Source of the DNA: Flammeovirgaceae bacterium BBD 1991-12
GTDB lineage: Bacteria; Bacteroidota; Bacteroidia; Cytophagales; Cyclobacteriaceae
NCBI GenBank assembly: GCA_001657315.1
Contig: LYSV01000007.1
Coordinates: 1-64,000 of the forward strand
Length of the DNA stretch: 64,000 nucleotides
Reading direction: 5' to 3'
In this document: positions 54,426 through 63,140 of the stretch, piece by piece
Layout of the letters: every line of letters begins with the position of its first letter
Position numbering within the stretch: position 1 is the stretch's first letter
The notes under the pieces: generated by a model
Told to the model about the DNA's origin: nothing
Databases searched by the model: none
Seen by the model: the letters and a program-made list of their open reading frames with translations, nothing else
Program-made: the position numbers and the translations under genes

Positions 54426-56585
54426 CTACCTCAAAAACAACATCTCACGATATTTTACCAGAGGCCAGTCTTCATCATCCACCAACAGCTCCAGTTTGTC
54501 TACTGCGTAGCGGATCTTTTCAAAATATTTTCCCTTTACATCATCACAATATGCTATGGCCCTTTCTCTGTTGTCTTCTATCTTGTTGGCCCGTTTGCGC
54601 TCCTCGGTCATGTCGTGTATTCCCTTGTTCAGGGTTTCTATGTAATCCGTGATCTTACGGATATTCACCAGTATCTCGTCATTGTTGATATTCAGGCTTT
54701 TCAATCCATTGGCATTGTTTATCAGCCTGTTTTGATAGGCGATAGCTGTAGGAATGATATGATTCAGCACCAGGTCCCCCATTACCCGTGACTCTATCTG
54801 GATCTTCATGATGTAGGCCTCCCAGTTGATCTCATTCCTCGCATCCAGCTCAACGTCATTCAGCACTTTGTGCCTTTTAAATATCCGACGCGACTTCTCG
54901 GAGAGGTAGGCATCCAGCGCTCTGGGTGTATCCCTGATGTTGGACAGTCCTCTTTTTTCTGCTTCCTTCACCCATATCTCAGAGTAACCATCACCTTCAA
55001 AACGGATCTTTTTTGAGTCTTTTATATATTTTCTTAACACATTGACCACCCCTATCTTCCTTTCAGCTCCCTTGTTCATCTCCTTTTGGACCTCGCTGTA
55101 AAACTGTGTTAGCTGCTCTGCTACGATGAGGTTAAGTATGGTCATTGGCGCTGCAATATTGGCACTACCTCCTACGGCCCTGAACTCAAACTTGTTTCCG
55201 GTAAAGGCAAAAGGTGAAGTACGGTTTCTGTCGGTATTGTCAATAATGATAGGAGGTATTTTATCAATACCCAGTTTCATGTACATGTTATCACCTTTTT
55301 CCACTTTTATGTTACCATTTTTTTCCAGCTCATCCAGCACCGAAGTAAGCTGGGAGCCAATGAATACGGACATAATGGCCGGAGGCGCTTCATTGGCGCC
55401 AAGCCGGTGATCATTACCGGCAGAGGCAATACTGGCGCGCAGCAGATCAGCATGGTCATACACAGCCTTGATCGTATTTACCAGAAATGTGAGAAAGACA
55501 AGATTATCCCTGGCGCTGGAGCTGGGTTGGAACAAATTCACCCCGGTATTGGTCATCAGTGACCAGTTATTGTGCTTACCGTTACCGTTGAGCCCTGCAA
55601 ATGGCTTCTCATGAAACATAACACGCAGATCATGCCGCTCCGCCACCTTGTTCATAACATCCATGAGCAATTGATTGTGATCTGTGGCCACATTGATCTC
55701 CTCAAAAGCCGGAGCTACTTCAAACTGACTGGGCGCCACCTCGTTGTGCCGTGTGCTCACCGGAATGCCCAGCTTGAGCAGTTCGATCTCAAAATCCTTC
55801 ATAAAGTCATAGATGCGTGGAGGAATGGAACCAAAATAGTGGTCATCCAACTGCTGTCCGCGAGCGGGATTATGCCCGAAAACAGTACGGCCTGCCATCA
55901 CCAGGTCCGGACGGCTGTTATAGAGCGATTTGTCCACCACAAAATATTCCTGCTCACAACCCAGTGAGGGTTTCACCCTCGTTACTTTCCTGTCAAACAA
56001 CTGGCAGACCTTTGTTGCCGCCCTGTCCACAGCTTCCACTGCTTTTAACAGTGGGGCCTTATTGTCCAGAGCCTCACCGGTGTAGGAAACAAAAACCGTA
56101 GGTATGCATAGCGTAACCCCATAGACAAAGATAGGTGAGCTGGGATCCCACGCTGTATATCCACGGGCCTCAAAGGTACTTCTGATCCCTCCGCTGGGAA
56201 ATGACGAAGCGTCCGGTTCCTGCTGCACCAATTCATTTCCCTTGAACTTTTCCAGGCCTATTATATGATCAAAAAAGGTATCGTGTTTCTCTGCAGTTGT
56301 GCCGGTAAGGGGCTGGAACCAATGTGTAAAATGAGTAGCTCCTTTTGACATAGCCCATGATTTGGCTGCCGAGGCTATGGCATCAGCCGTTTCCATATCG
56401 ATCTTCAGGCCTTCATCAATGGCCTGTCTTACTTTTTTGAATATGTCCGGTGACAGGAGCGCTTGCATCTTTTTCAGATCAAAAACATCCTGACCAAAGT
56501 ATTCCGATATTTTTCCGGGTAACTCTACCTTAACCGTGGGCCGGTTATTGGCCTGGTTCAGTGCGTCGAAACGTAGTTTTGCCAT
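54426..56585 (-). CDS. glnN: Type III glutamine synthetase
   Basis: Makes glutamine from glutamate, ammonia and ATP in the cytoplasm. It has 719 residues from the ATG at 56585 (MAKLRFDALNQANNRP), which matches the usual GSIII N-terminus and length of about 725; a frame from 56648 adds 21 residues and is disfavoured. GSIII features are KVELPGKISEYFGQDVF near 20, KGATHFTHWFQPLTG near 82, GCEQEYFVVD near 214, KPFAGLNGNGKHNNWS near 325 and NRTSPFAFTGNKFEFRAVGG near 435. It is large and hexamer-of-dimer type, unlike GSI. It is a single gene with a possible leader hairpin (56709-56729). Confidence 0.96.
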   Translation of the reverse strand: MAKLRFDALNQANNRPTVKVELPGKISEYFGQDVFDLKKMQALLSPDIFKKVRQAIDEGLKIDMETADAIASAAKSWAMSKGATHFTHWFQPLTGTTAEKHDTFFDHIIGLEKFKGNELVQQEPDASSFPSGGIRSTFEARGYTAWDPSSPIFVYGVTLCIPTVFVSYTGEALDNKAPLLKAVEAVDRAATKVCQLFDRKVTRVKPSLGCEQEYFVVDKSLYNSRPDLVMAGRTVFGHNPARGQQLDDHYFGSIPPRIYDFMKDFEIELLKLGIPVSTRHNEVAPSQFEVAPAFEEINVATDHNQLLMDVMNKVAERHDLRVMFHEKPFAGLNGNGKHNNWSLMTNTGVNLFQPSSSARDNLVFLTFLVNTIKAVYDHADLLRASIASAGNDHRLGANEAPPAIMSVFIGSQLTSVLDELEKNGNIKVEKGDNMYMKLGIDKIPPIIIDNTDRNRTSPFAFTGNKFEFRAVGGSANIAAPMTILNLIVAEQLTQFYSEVQKEMNKGAERKIGVVNVLRKYIKDSKKIRFEGDGYSEIWVKEAEKRGLSNIRDTPRALDAYLSEKSRRIFKRHKVLNDVELDARNEINWEAYIMKIQIESRVMGDLVLNHIIPTAIAYQNRLINNANGLKSLNINNDEILVNIRKITDYIETLNKGIHDMTEERKRANKIEDNRERAIAYCDDVKGKYFEKIRYAVDKLELLVDDEDWPLVKYREMLFLR

Positions 56586-56708
56586 GGTGGTATTAAGTTG
56601 TTTGGTTTGCAGGCTCAAATCTATTAAATTTTTGAGCAGATGGGTCATTTCAATTGCAGCATATTCATGGTATTGTCCAGGACACGTGATCGTGAATTAA
56701 GGGTGAGG

Positions 56709-56729
56709 TTGTTCCACCCCCCGGAACAA
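56709..56729 (-). promoter_or_regulatory. Possible leader hairpin upstream of the glutamine synthetase gene
   Basis: TTGTTCC (56709-56715) and GGAACAA (56723-56729) are exact reverse complements with a 7-base C-rich loop, 124 bases upstream of the glnN start in its presumed leader. No known riboswitch shape was recognised and function is speculative. Confidence 0.3.
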
Positions 56730-56785
56730 AACCTGTAGGAACCGTTCCCAGGCCTGGCGAGGCTACAACATAAGGCTGGAGAAAA

Positions 56786-56812
56786 CAAAAAGCCGGGAAC
56801 GTCCCGGCCTTT
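56786..56812 (-). terminator. Rho-independent terminator of the M57 protease gene
   Basis: GCCGGGA (56792-56798) pairs with TCCCGGC (56802-56808) across a 3-base loop. Reading the minus strand, the stem is followed by TTTTTGTTTTC, fitting the end of the gene at 56871-57728. On the plus strand TTTT also follows, so it could work both ways. Confidence 0.8.
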
Positions 56813-56870
56813 TGATCAGTAGTGACAGCTTCTTTTTAAATAGAATTAATTATATGAGTAACAGGTCTGG

Positions 56871-57728
56871 TTAATAAAGGAACTCGAGTGCTACCCTGTC
56901 AAAATTTCCGAACTCACCATCTTCGTTTGAGCTAAAACAGGCAAGCATTATCGAATTCAGGTCAGCGCCTGTGGGAGTGCCCGGTATGTGGACAGCACCC
57001 ACGCTTCCGGCACCCTCATTACCACCACTGCCACACGAAATCGACCGGTTAAAGTAATCCGTATGACGCAGACCAACGCAATGACCGATCTCATGCGTAA
57101 TAACATGTTCTACTACGTTGGTGCCGAAATTGCTTGTACCGGACTGGATCTGAACCCACTTGTAGGGAGCCCCGCCGCCTGGAAAGCCGGCACGTCCTCC
57201 TCCGGAACCACTAACACGATAAACCACTATATCAAAGGGACTGTAGTTAGTACCAAAGGTAAGGGTAAAGTTAAGGTTGATGTTCAGGGCATTGAAGTTA
57301 TTCACCGCCCACTGAAGTGCTGTTTGCATGGTAGCATCCAAGCCGTTGGAGTTATTACCAGTGTAGCCGATAACATTGATCGTACGCCCCTGACTTACAA
57401 GATTGTTGGTACGGTACTGCTCGAATTTAGGCTCACCTTTGACATAGTCGCTGGCCAGCATATTTTCAAGGTCCTTCTGGCTTACCACCAGGTCACCCTC
57501 CAGCAGATACAGACCATTCTCTTCCTGCGGATCAAGCATTTCCCTGCCATTGGTAGTGGTGATATCACTTACATCAAATCCAAGAGAGGTGAACTGGGCC
57601 TTTACTTCTTCAGAAATTGTGATCTCGTCTGCGGGCCCGATGTTTTCCGTATCGTTACAGGATGTGAAAAAACCAAAGGAGATCACGAGCGCTAACGTCG
57701 AAGTTAGCTTCGATTTTACATTTTTCAT
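56871..57728 (-). CDS. M57 family (dual-action HEIGH) metallopeptidase lipoprotein
   Basis: Zinc-dependent protease of 285 residues with a lipoprotein signal (GFFTSCNDTE, Cys24). The zinc motif is HEIGHCVGLRH at residues 212-222 (three His and the catalytic Glu), flanked by FGTNVVEHVIT before and DYFNRSISCG after. This is the form that gives the M57 family its name. The N-terminal part (SEEVKAQFTSLGFDVSDI, then GLYLLEGDLVVSQKDLENML) looks like a propeptide. It probably acts on the cell surface or periplasm. It is monocistronic, with a terminator at 56786-56812, and divergent from the S8 protease gene. Confidence 0.88.
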   Translation of the reverse strand: MKNVKSKLTSTLALVISFGFFTSCNDTENIGPADEITISEEVKAQFTSLGFDVSDITTTNGREMLDPQEENGLYLLEGDLVVSQKDLENMLASDYVKGEPKFEQYRTNNLVSQGRTINVIGYTGNNSNGLDATMQTALQWAVNNFNALNINLNFTLTFGTNYSPFDIVVYRVSGSGGGRAGFPGGGAPYKWVQIQSGTSNFGTNVVEHVITHEIGHCVGLRHTDYFNRSISCGSGGNEGAGSVGAVHIPGTPTGADLNSIMLACFSSNEDGEFGNFDRVALEFLY

Positions 57729-57849
57729 TTTGCTTGGGTTTAGGTTGGTGTCACTACTGATGACGGGTCGAATATATGGCGGTCAGGTCTTAAAAAAAAC
57801 TAAATATTGCGACTTTTATTACATGACTAATTTTATCCGAAGGTAACGG

Positions 57850-57880
57850 TTGAACAAGAGAATTTTAATTGGAACTTTTG
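57850..57880 (+). promoter_or_regulatory. Candidate Bacteroidota-type promoter of the S8 peptidase gene
   Basis: TTG at 57850-57852 and AACTTTTG at 57873-57880 are separated by 20 bases, close to the -33 TTG / -7 TAnnTTTG arrangement of Bacteroidota sigma-A promoters (first T of the -7 box is A here). The expected start of transcription, near 57887, is about 37 bases before the ATG. Confidence 0.4.
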
Positions 57881-57923
57881 AGGTAAGGACATAGAATATT
57901 ATGTCATAACCTAAACCCGTCAG

Positions 57924-60776
57924 ATGTCTTACCGAATACTGCGTATAGTTGTAGTCCTGTTCCTGCTATGTTTTAACGGAACTTTCAACATACTGTGCAG
58001 CCAGAGCCAATGGCCCCGTTTTGCCAAAAAGGAAGATACGGGCGCCAATGCAAAAATATGGCCCGAGAGCAACAAAAGTCAATATTTGATCACCTGCAAA
58101 GGTAAAAGAGAGTCCCTTCGGCAACCAGACACTGAGATACTGCGTCGCCTGGATGAGACACACTATATTATCGAAACCGGTGATACCAATCTGCTCCACA
58201 ACAGCAAAGTCCTGTTCGAGACCAACACCCTTTGGAAACTTAGTGACAGGTTATATCAGAAGCATATTCAAGGCAATAAAATACGGGGTCATGTGAATAT
58301 TATGACTACCGATGAGGACAGTTTCTTACATGAGCTTACCCAACGGGGAGTAGAATTCGAGATAATCGACAGATATAATTATATATGGACACTGTTCATA
58401 AAAAAACCTACCGACCTGGACAAACTTTCCATGACCTCCGGTGTACGATCGATTGACCGGGGAGAAGTTACACCTGTGGTAGAATCACCTCTGCGGGATT
58501 TTAACTATAATGTTAACCATATCAATCGCATAAGAAACCGGACACCCTCAATAAACGGGGCCGGATTAACTGTATCTATAAAAGAACAATTGTACGACAT
58601 CGGGGACGTTGATTTCAGGGGAAGGCACATCGACAGTGATATCAGTGCCACAGAGATATCCAATCACTCTACCGAGATGGCTACCATTGTGGCAGGGGGA
58701 GGGAACTCATCTTTCCGGGGCCAGGGAATAGCCTGGGGGGCGCGGCTCACCTCTTCCGACTTTGAGAGCGCACTGCCTGACAATGACAGTGATTACGCTG
58801 GTTTGAATGTGTCCGTACAAAATCATTCCTATGGTACCCTGCCTGAAAATTTTTATGGTGCTTCTGCCAGGGCCTATGACCAAAGTGCCAACAATATCCC
58901 CGAGCTTTTACATGTCTTCTCTGCAGGCAACAACGGATCTTTTACCCCACAGGAAGGGCCATACAGTGGCGTAGAGAGCTTTGCCAACCTCACAGGCAAT
59001 TTTAAAATGGCCAAGAATGTCCTCGTCGTTGGGGGTGTTGATACACTGGTAGCGGTTGTGGATGATATCTCCAACGGTCCTGCATTTGACGGTCGCGTAA
59101 AGCCGGAGCTGGTCGCCTACAGCCTGACCGGTTCCTCATCATCAGCGGCCATCGTTTCAGGTGTGGCCCTGTTGCTGCAACAAAAGTACAAGGAACAACA
59201 CGGTGTATTGCCACCTTCTGCTCTGGTTAAGGCCCTTCTGATCAATTCTGCAAATGACACAGGCCCAAAAGGCGTTGACTATTCTTCGGGTTATGGCAAC
59301 GTGAACAGCTACCGGGCCTTTATGAGCCTTGAAGAAAACCGGTTCTTTCGGGGTGAAATCTCATCTGGTGAGACAAAACAGTTTATACTGGACATACCGG
59401 AAAATACCAAAAATCTCAAAGTGACACTGGTCTGGAATGATCCGGCTGCCGAGGTGAACTCTGATAAGGCACTGGTCAATGACCTTGACATGATACTAAC
59501 CCACGAGACTTCAGCCATTCGCTATCTGCCCTGGGTGCTGAATCCATTTCCTCACGTTGATTCCCTGAATCTGCTTCCAAAAAGAAAAGCTGACCATTTA
59601 AACAATATTGAGCAGATCAGCATTGAGGATCCTGCCTCAGGCATCTATAGAATTGAAGTAAGCAGCTTTGACGTTTCTACCCCTTCACAGGGCTTTTTTG
59701 TCGTTTATCAATGGGACCTTACAGATCAATTTACCTGGACACACCCAACGGGAAGCGACAACCTGCCACAGGACGGGGAATTCCAGAGCTTCTTTCGTTG
59801 GAGAAGCACCTTTGATGTTCCTGCCGGACGGCTGGAATACTCACTGGATAACGGGGATACATGGACGCTTATCAGCGATGCCGTTGACCTTTCAAAAGGG
59901 TACTACTCCTGGTCGCCGCCGGAGATCCATACACTTGCTATGGCCAGAATGTCTATCAATGACGGTCTGTTCGAAACGGAGGAATTTGTGATCTCACGCC
60001 CGCTGAGGGCCCGTGTGGGCTTCAACTGTGCTGATTCTGCTATGCTGCTGTGGCCGGGACTGCCGGAAGCCACAAAATATGTGATCAGCACTCCCGGCGC
60101 CAAATACCTTGAGGATGTCATTCATACCGGTGATACGGCTGTCATACTAAGAAAATCCGAATATCCGCAAACGGATCTCACAGTCATACCATTCTTTGAA
60201 GATAAACCGGGCCTTCGAAACCTGACATTCAACTATCCTGCTCAGGGAGTAGGTTGCTACATTACCGGCTTTTTTGCCAATCTCAATCCCGGTACCGGTG
60301 CAGATCTCACGCTCAATCTGGGCACTGCTTATCGGGTAAAAGATGTTACCTTTCAACGCCTTGAAGAAAGTGGATTTTCAGATATTCAAACCTTCAATGC
60401 CCCGGTAAGCACCACGATGTTTTATACTGACAATGAGGCTAAGGACAGAGAAAATATCTACAGAGCACGGATCCGTTTTGATGAAGATGGAGAGATCTAC
60501 ACGGAAAATGATACTGTCTTTTTCCTGAAAACAACAGTGGCCGTGTTGTTCCCCATCCCTGCTCAGCAGTCCGGAGAGCTTAACATTTTCCTGAAAGACT
60601 TTGGTGAGGAAGATATCATTTTTCATCTATTCACACAACAGGGACAACAGCTACTCGAGCGTAAGCTGGCGAAAGAGAGAGATAATATACCCCTGTTCCC
60701 CTACAAGCCGGGATTTTACCTTTACGAGGTCATTTCCGGAAATGAGAGGCAAACCGGACGGCTTGTGATCTATTAG
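57924..60776 (+). CDS. S8 family (subtilisin-like) secreted serine peptidase with T9SS type A sorting domain
   Basis: 950 residues with a signal peptide (VVVLFLLCFNGTFNILC). The catalytic domain spans about residues 200-490: a VSIKEQLYD segment where the usual catalytic Asp of DTG aligns with Glu221, His248 in NHSTEMATIVAGG, the oxyanion Asn in SAGNNG near 333, and Ser405 in GSSSSAAIVSG. A P-domain-like beta region follows (LDIPENTKNLKVTLVWNDPA near 495), then Ig-like modules. The C-terminus (FPIPAQQSGELNI, then GFYLYEVISGNERQTGRLVIY, of which the last 20 residues are the core) is a type A sorting domain, so the enzyme passes through the type IX system to the surface. Confidence 0.9.
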   Translation: MSYRILRIVVVLFLLCFNGTFNILCSQSQWPRFAKKEDTGANAKIWPESNKSQYLITCKGKRESLRQPDTEILRRLDETHYIIETGDTNLLHNSKVLFETNTLWKLSDRLYQKHIQGNKIRGHVNIMTTDEDSFLHELTQRGVEFEIIDRYNYIWTLFIKKPTDLDKLSMTSGVRSIDRGEVTPVVESPLRDFNYNVNHINRIRNRTPSINGAGLTVSIKEQLYDIGDVDFRGRHIDSDISATEISNHSTEMATIVAGGGNSSFRGQGIAWGARLTSSDFESALPDNDSDYAGLNVSVQNHSYGTLPENFYGASARAYDQSANNIPELLHVFSAGNNGSFTPQEGPYSGVESFANLTGNFKMAKNVLVVGGVDTLVAVVDDISNGPAFDGRVKPELVAYSLTGSSSSAAIVSGVALLLQQKYKEQHGVLPPSALVKALLINSANDTGPKGVDYSSGYGNVNSYRAFMSLEENRFFRGEISSGETKQFILDIPENTKNLKVTLVWNDPAAEVNSDKALVNDLDMILTHETSAIRYLPWVLNPFPHVDSLNLLPKRKADHLNNIEQISIEDPASGIYRIEVSSFDVSTPSQGFFVVYQWDLTDQFTWTHPTGSDNLPQDGEFQSFFRWRSTFDVPAGRLEYSLDNGDTWTLISDAVDLSKGYYSWSPPEIHTLAMARMSINDGLFETEEFVISRPLRARVGFNCADSAMLLWPGLPEATKYVISTPGAKYLEDVIHTGDTAVILRKSEYPQTDLTVIPFFEDKPGLRNLTFNYPAQGVGCYITGFFANLNPGTGADLTLNLGTAYRVKDVTFQRLEESGFSDIQTFNAPVSTTMFYTDNEAKDRENIYRARIRFDEDGEIYTENDTVFFLKTTVAVLFPIPAQQSGELNIFLKDFGEEDIIFHLFTQQGQQLLERKLAKERDNIPLFPYKPGFYLYEVISGNERQTGRLVIY

Positions 60777-60852
60777 CGATCAGGTTCTTCAGGAAAGCAG
60801 GCTTTTTTTCTGGTTGCTGTGATTGGATCCCGGTAAAAACGTGGAGGGTACT

Positions 60853-60996
60853 GGAAGTTGGAAGTCAGAAGTTGGAAGCTGGAAGTGGGAAGTGGGAAGT
60901 GGGAAGTTGCTTCCAATTTCTCACTTCCAGCCTCAATATTAATCTCTGTATACCCTATGCGCTATGCGCTATGCTCCATGCTCCATGCCCCATGCC
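60853..60996. repeat. Two heptamer arrays between convergent genes
   Basis: Eight back-to-back 7-base units of GGAAGTT type fill 60853-60908 (GGAAGTT, GGAAGTC, AGAAGTT, GGAAGCT, three GGAAGTG, GGAAGTT). After about 45 bases that include opposite-strand units (CACTTCC), six units of CTATGCG/CCATGCC type fill 60955-60996. The second array ends three bases before the stop of the DUF4407 gene. Unit length is exactly seven in both. Confidence 0.75.
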
Positions 60997-60999
60997 CAG

Positions 61000-62052
61000 T
61001 CACGTTCCATTCAGTTTCATGTCGAGCGTTTCGGTCACAAATTCCTTTTCTGTCTGTGCCAGTTCCTCGCTGCGTTTCTTTATCTCAGCATGTATAAAGG
61101 CCTTGTCTTCCAGTGCACTGGTTTCAAAACGGTACTCCACCGTTCCCAACAAGTGATCGTAAGGCCCCCGGCCGGAGATCAGTTTGACAAAAATGGGGGC
61201 AGTCTCAATGGCTATAAAAAGCAAAATGATAAAGGCATTGGCCCACCAGATAGCGTCGCTCCTTTCGGTCAATCGGCTTAGGGCATCTATCCGCGCTGCA
61301 GGACCTCCAATTTTTTCTTTTTCCAATGTAGCCAGCTCGTAAGCCGCTGCAGAGTCCAGGCGGGCTACCTCTGCTGTTTTATTTTTTATCAATGCGCCAT
61401 GACTGGCTTTCAGATCATCTAATTCTGCCTCTACCCGGTCGGCATCTGCTTTTTTTATCCGGTAGATAGGTCCGGCATTTCTTCTGCGTGTGCCTCCGGT
61501 GCCGTCTGCTTCCTCCTGTGCTATTCTCGCCAGCTCATCCCGTCTGGCAGTTTTATCGGCAATATCCTGACTGAGATCTTCCAACTCAGCCATTAACGCA
61601 GCCCTTGAGCCCGCATACCGGTCACGCACCTCCTGCTCCTGACGTGCATACAACTCCTGTTCCATTACCGTTAGCTCACCCGCGATCTCCTTTTCGAAAA
61701 TCTTAAGCTCAAGTGGCTTAGCGATCACAATGGAAATAAGCAATGCCAGAATGATCCTTGGCAAAGCCATGCCAAACTCATTAAGTGTATTGCCCGACTT
61801 ACGCATACTGGAAACGATGTACCTGTCCAGGTTAAAGATCATCAGTCCCCAGACCAACCCAAGCGGCACAGCGAGCCATACACTATCAAAAACGGTAAAC
61901 AGCGCATAGCCTGCTGCAAGTGCTGCAAACAACCCTGTAAAAAAGATAGTTGCACCGATGCCGGTGTACTTACTCGTATCCGTGGGGCATTCCTTGAGCA
62001 ATCCGGTATCAGCCCCGGAACAATACCAGAAAAATGTTTTGACCTTTTCCAT
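61000..62052 (-). CDS. DUF4407 domain membrane protein
   Basis: 350 residues from the ATG at 62052 (MEKVKTFFWYCSGADTGLLKE), the usual DUF4407 opening; a Met eight codons upstream is less likely. It has three helices near residues 35-80 and 100-125 (IGATIFFTGLFAALAAGYAL; ALPRIILALLISIVIAKPLEL), then a long charged coiled coil of about 130 residues (VMEQELYARQEQEVRDRYAG onward), then a final helix near 265 (NAFIILLFIAIETAPIFVKL). The function of the family is unknown. No operon partner; it converges on the S8 peptidase gene through the heptamer arrays. Confidence 0.85.
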   Translation of the reverse strand: MEKVKTFFWYCSGADTGLLKECPTDTSKYTGIGATIFFTGLFAALAAGYALFTVFDSVWLAVPLGLVWGLMIFNLDRYIVSSMRKSGNTLNEFGMALPRIILALLISIVIAKPLELKIFEKEIAGELTVMEQELYARQEQEVRDRYAGSRAALMAELEDLSQDIADKTARRDELARIAQEEADGTGGTRRRNAGPIYRIKKADADRVEAELDDLKASHGALIKNKTAEVARLDSAAAYELATLEKEKIGGPAARIDALSRLTERSDAIWWANAFIILLFIAIETAPIFVKLISGRGPYDHLLGTVEYRFETSALEDKAFIHAEIKKRSEELAQTEKEFVTETLDMKLNGT

Positions 62053-62447
62053 GAAATTCAAACGAACGGTTATCAAAAATATTTTTGTGTGGCAAGATCA
62101 GTGCCATGGCCTTTTGGAACGGTTAAAGCCCAAATAAGCTATAAAATGGTCCGATTATGAACAGTTACAGTGTACGATTATAAAATACGGGGTTTGGTTT
62201 CTGGTAGAGTGTTGATGGTTAGCCATACGTTGTCTGGCTACCAAACCAGAAATAAGAAACCCGTTGCCCGTTAAACGAGCTATCATTACTAACCTGACCA
62301 AGCAGGTTAGTAATGCGTCGTTAACATTAATAACACAGGACACATACTACCGGTACTTTCTTCCCTTAAACTTTTACACTGACTTTACTTTTTAGTTACT
62401 CAGGATTTGCATTCAGACAGTAGCTTTCGCAACAAAAGATTACGAGC
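62053..62447. other. Divergent intergenic region, 395 bases
   Basis: No gene or tRNA recognised. It contains the perfect hairpin at 62284-62315 and a larger, imperfect pairing of TTTCTGGT with ACCAGAAA around 62198-62253. It must hold the promoters of the DUF4407 and PAP2 genes, but no convincing -33/-7 pair was identified. Confidence 0.5.
62284..62315. repeat. Perfect 13-bp hairpin in the divergent DUF4407 / PAP2 spacer
   Basis: CATTACTAACCTG (62284-62296) and CAGGTTAGTAATG (62303-62315) are exact reverse complements with a 6-base loop. The outer TTACTAA/TTAGTAA pairs match those of the hairpin at 13712-13740, which also lies between divergent genes. Confidence 0.7.
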
Positions 62448-63140
62448 ATGACCTACGCTGAAAAGCACCACCTTCACATCACAGGCCTGATCACTGTTCC
62501 ACTTTTTTTATTGTTCCTTGTTCATGACAAGGGTGATATTGTTCTGGCGATCAACAGCTTGCATCATCCCGTTCTGGACGCAGTTTTTATTCATCTGACC
62601 CAACTCGGCGACGGCATCACATTTCTGTTTCTGGCGCTGATACTGCTCACTGTTAAATTCCGGTACACACTCATTACGGCTCTTACCGGTGGGGTCCACG
62701 CACTTGTAGTAGGAATTATGAAAAAGGGATTTTTTTCCCACGTTCCAAGACCCCGTAATTTCTTTGACGCAGAGGCAGGATTAAATTTACTTAATAATGT
62801 AGATGTTCATGGCTGGATGTCATTCCCGTCAGGTCATACAGCCACAGCCTTTGGTATGGCTCTGTTGATCTCCCTTATAGCAAAAAACAGGATAGCAACT
62901 GTTTTATTTATGACAAATGCCCTGCTTATCGGTTTTTCGAGAATGTACCTGCTCCAGCATTTCTACGCTGATGTGTTCTCCGGACTGGTCATTGGTTTCT
63001 TGTCTACCCTATCCGTTTGGTGGGCCTTCGAACAGATAAGTCTGCCAGCATGGGCTAATCGCAGGTTGATGATCCCCATTATTTTTCCAAATCCCGGTCC
63101 GAATTCGAAGAAAGCTCCGGAACCGAAACCCTCTTTCTGA
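62448..63140 (+). CDS. PAP2 family phosphatase, integral membrane
   Basis: Acid phosphatase of the type 2 phosphatidic acid phosphatase family, 230 residues with about six helices. All three active-site motifs are present: KKGFFSHVPRP near residue 90 (KxxxxxxRP form), FPSGHTA near 126 with the catalytic His, and SRMYLLQHFYAD near 163. Typical substrates are phosphatidic acid, undecaprenyl pyrophosphate or lipid A phosphates. The last 62 bases overlap the 3' end of the opposite-strand GT39-like gene. The final 30 residues (NPGPNSKKAPEPKPSF) are encoded in that overlap. Confidence 0.9.
   Translation: MTYAEKHHLHITGLITVPLFLLFLVHDKGDIVLAINSLHHPVLDAVFIHLTQLGDGITFLFLALILLTVKFRYTLITALTGGVHALVVGIMKKGFFSHVPRPRNFFDAEAGLNLLNNVDVHGWMSFPSGHTATAFGMALLISLIAKNRIATVLFMTNALLIGFSRMYLLQHFYADVFSGLVIGFLSTLSVWWAFEQISLPAWANRRLMIPIIFPNPGPNSKKAPEPKPSF

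Noticed and set aside
60853-60996. Possible CRISPR-like array
   Set aside because: Units are 7 bases with no spacers and no cas genes nearby; it is a simple tandem repeat.
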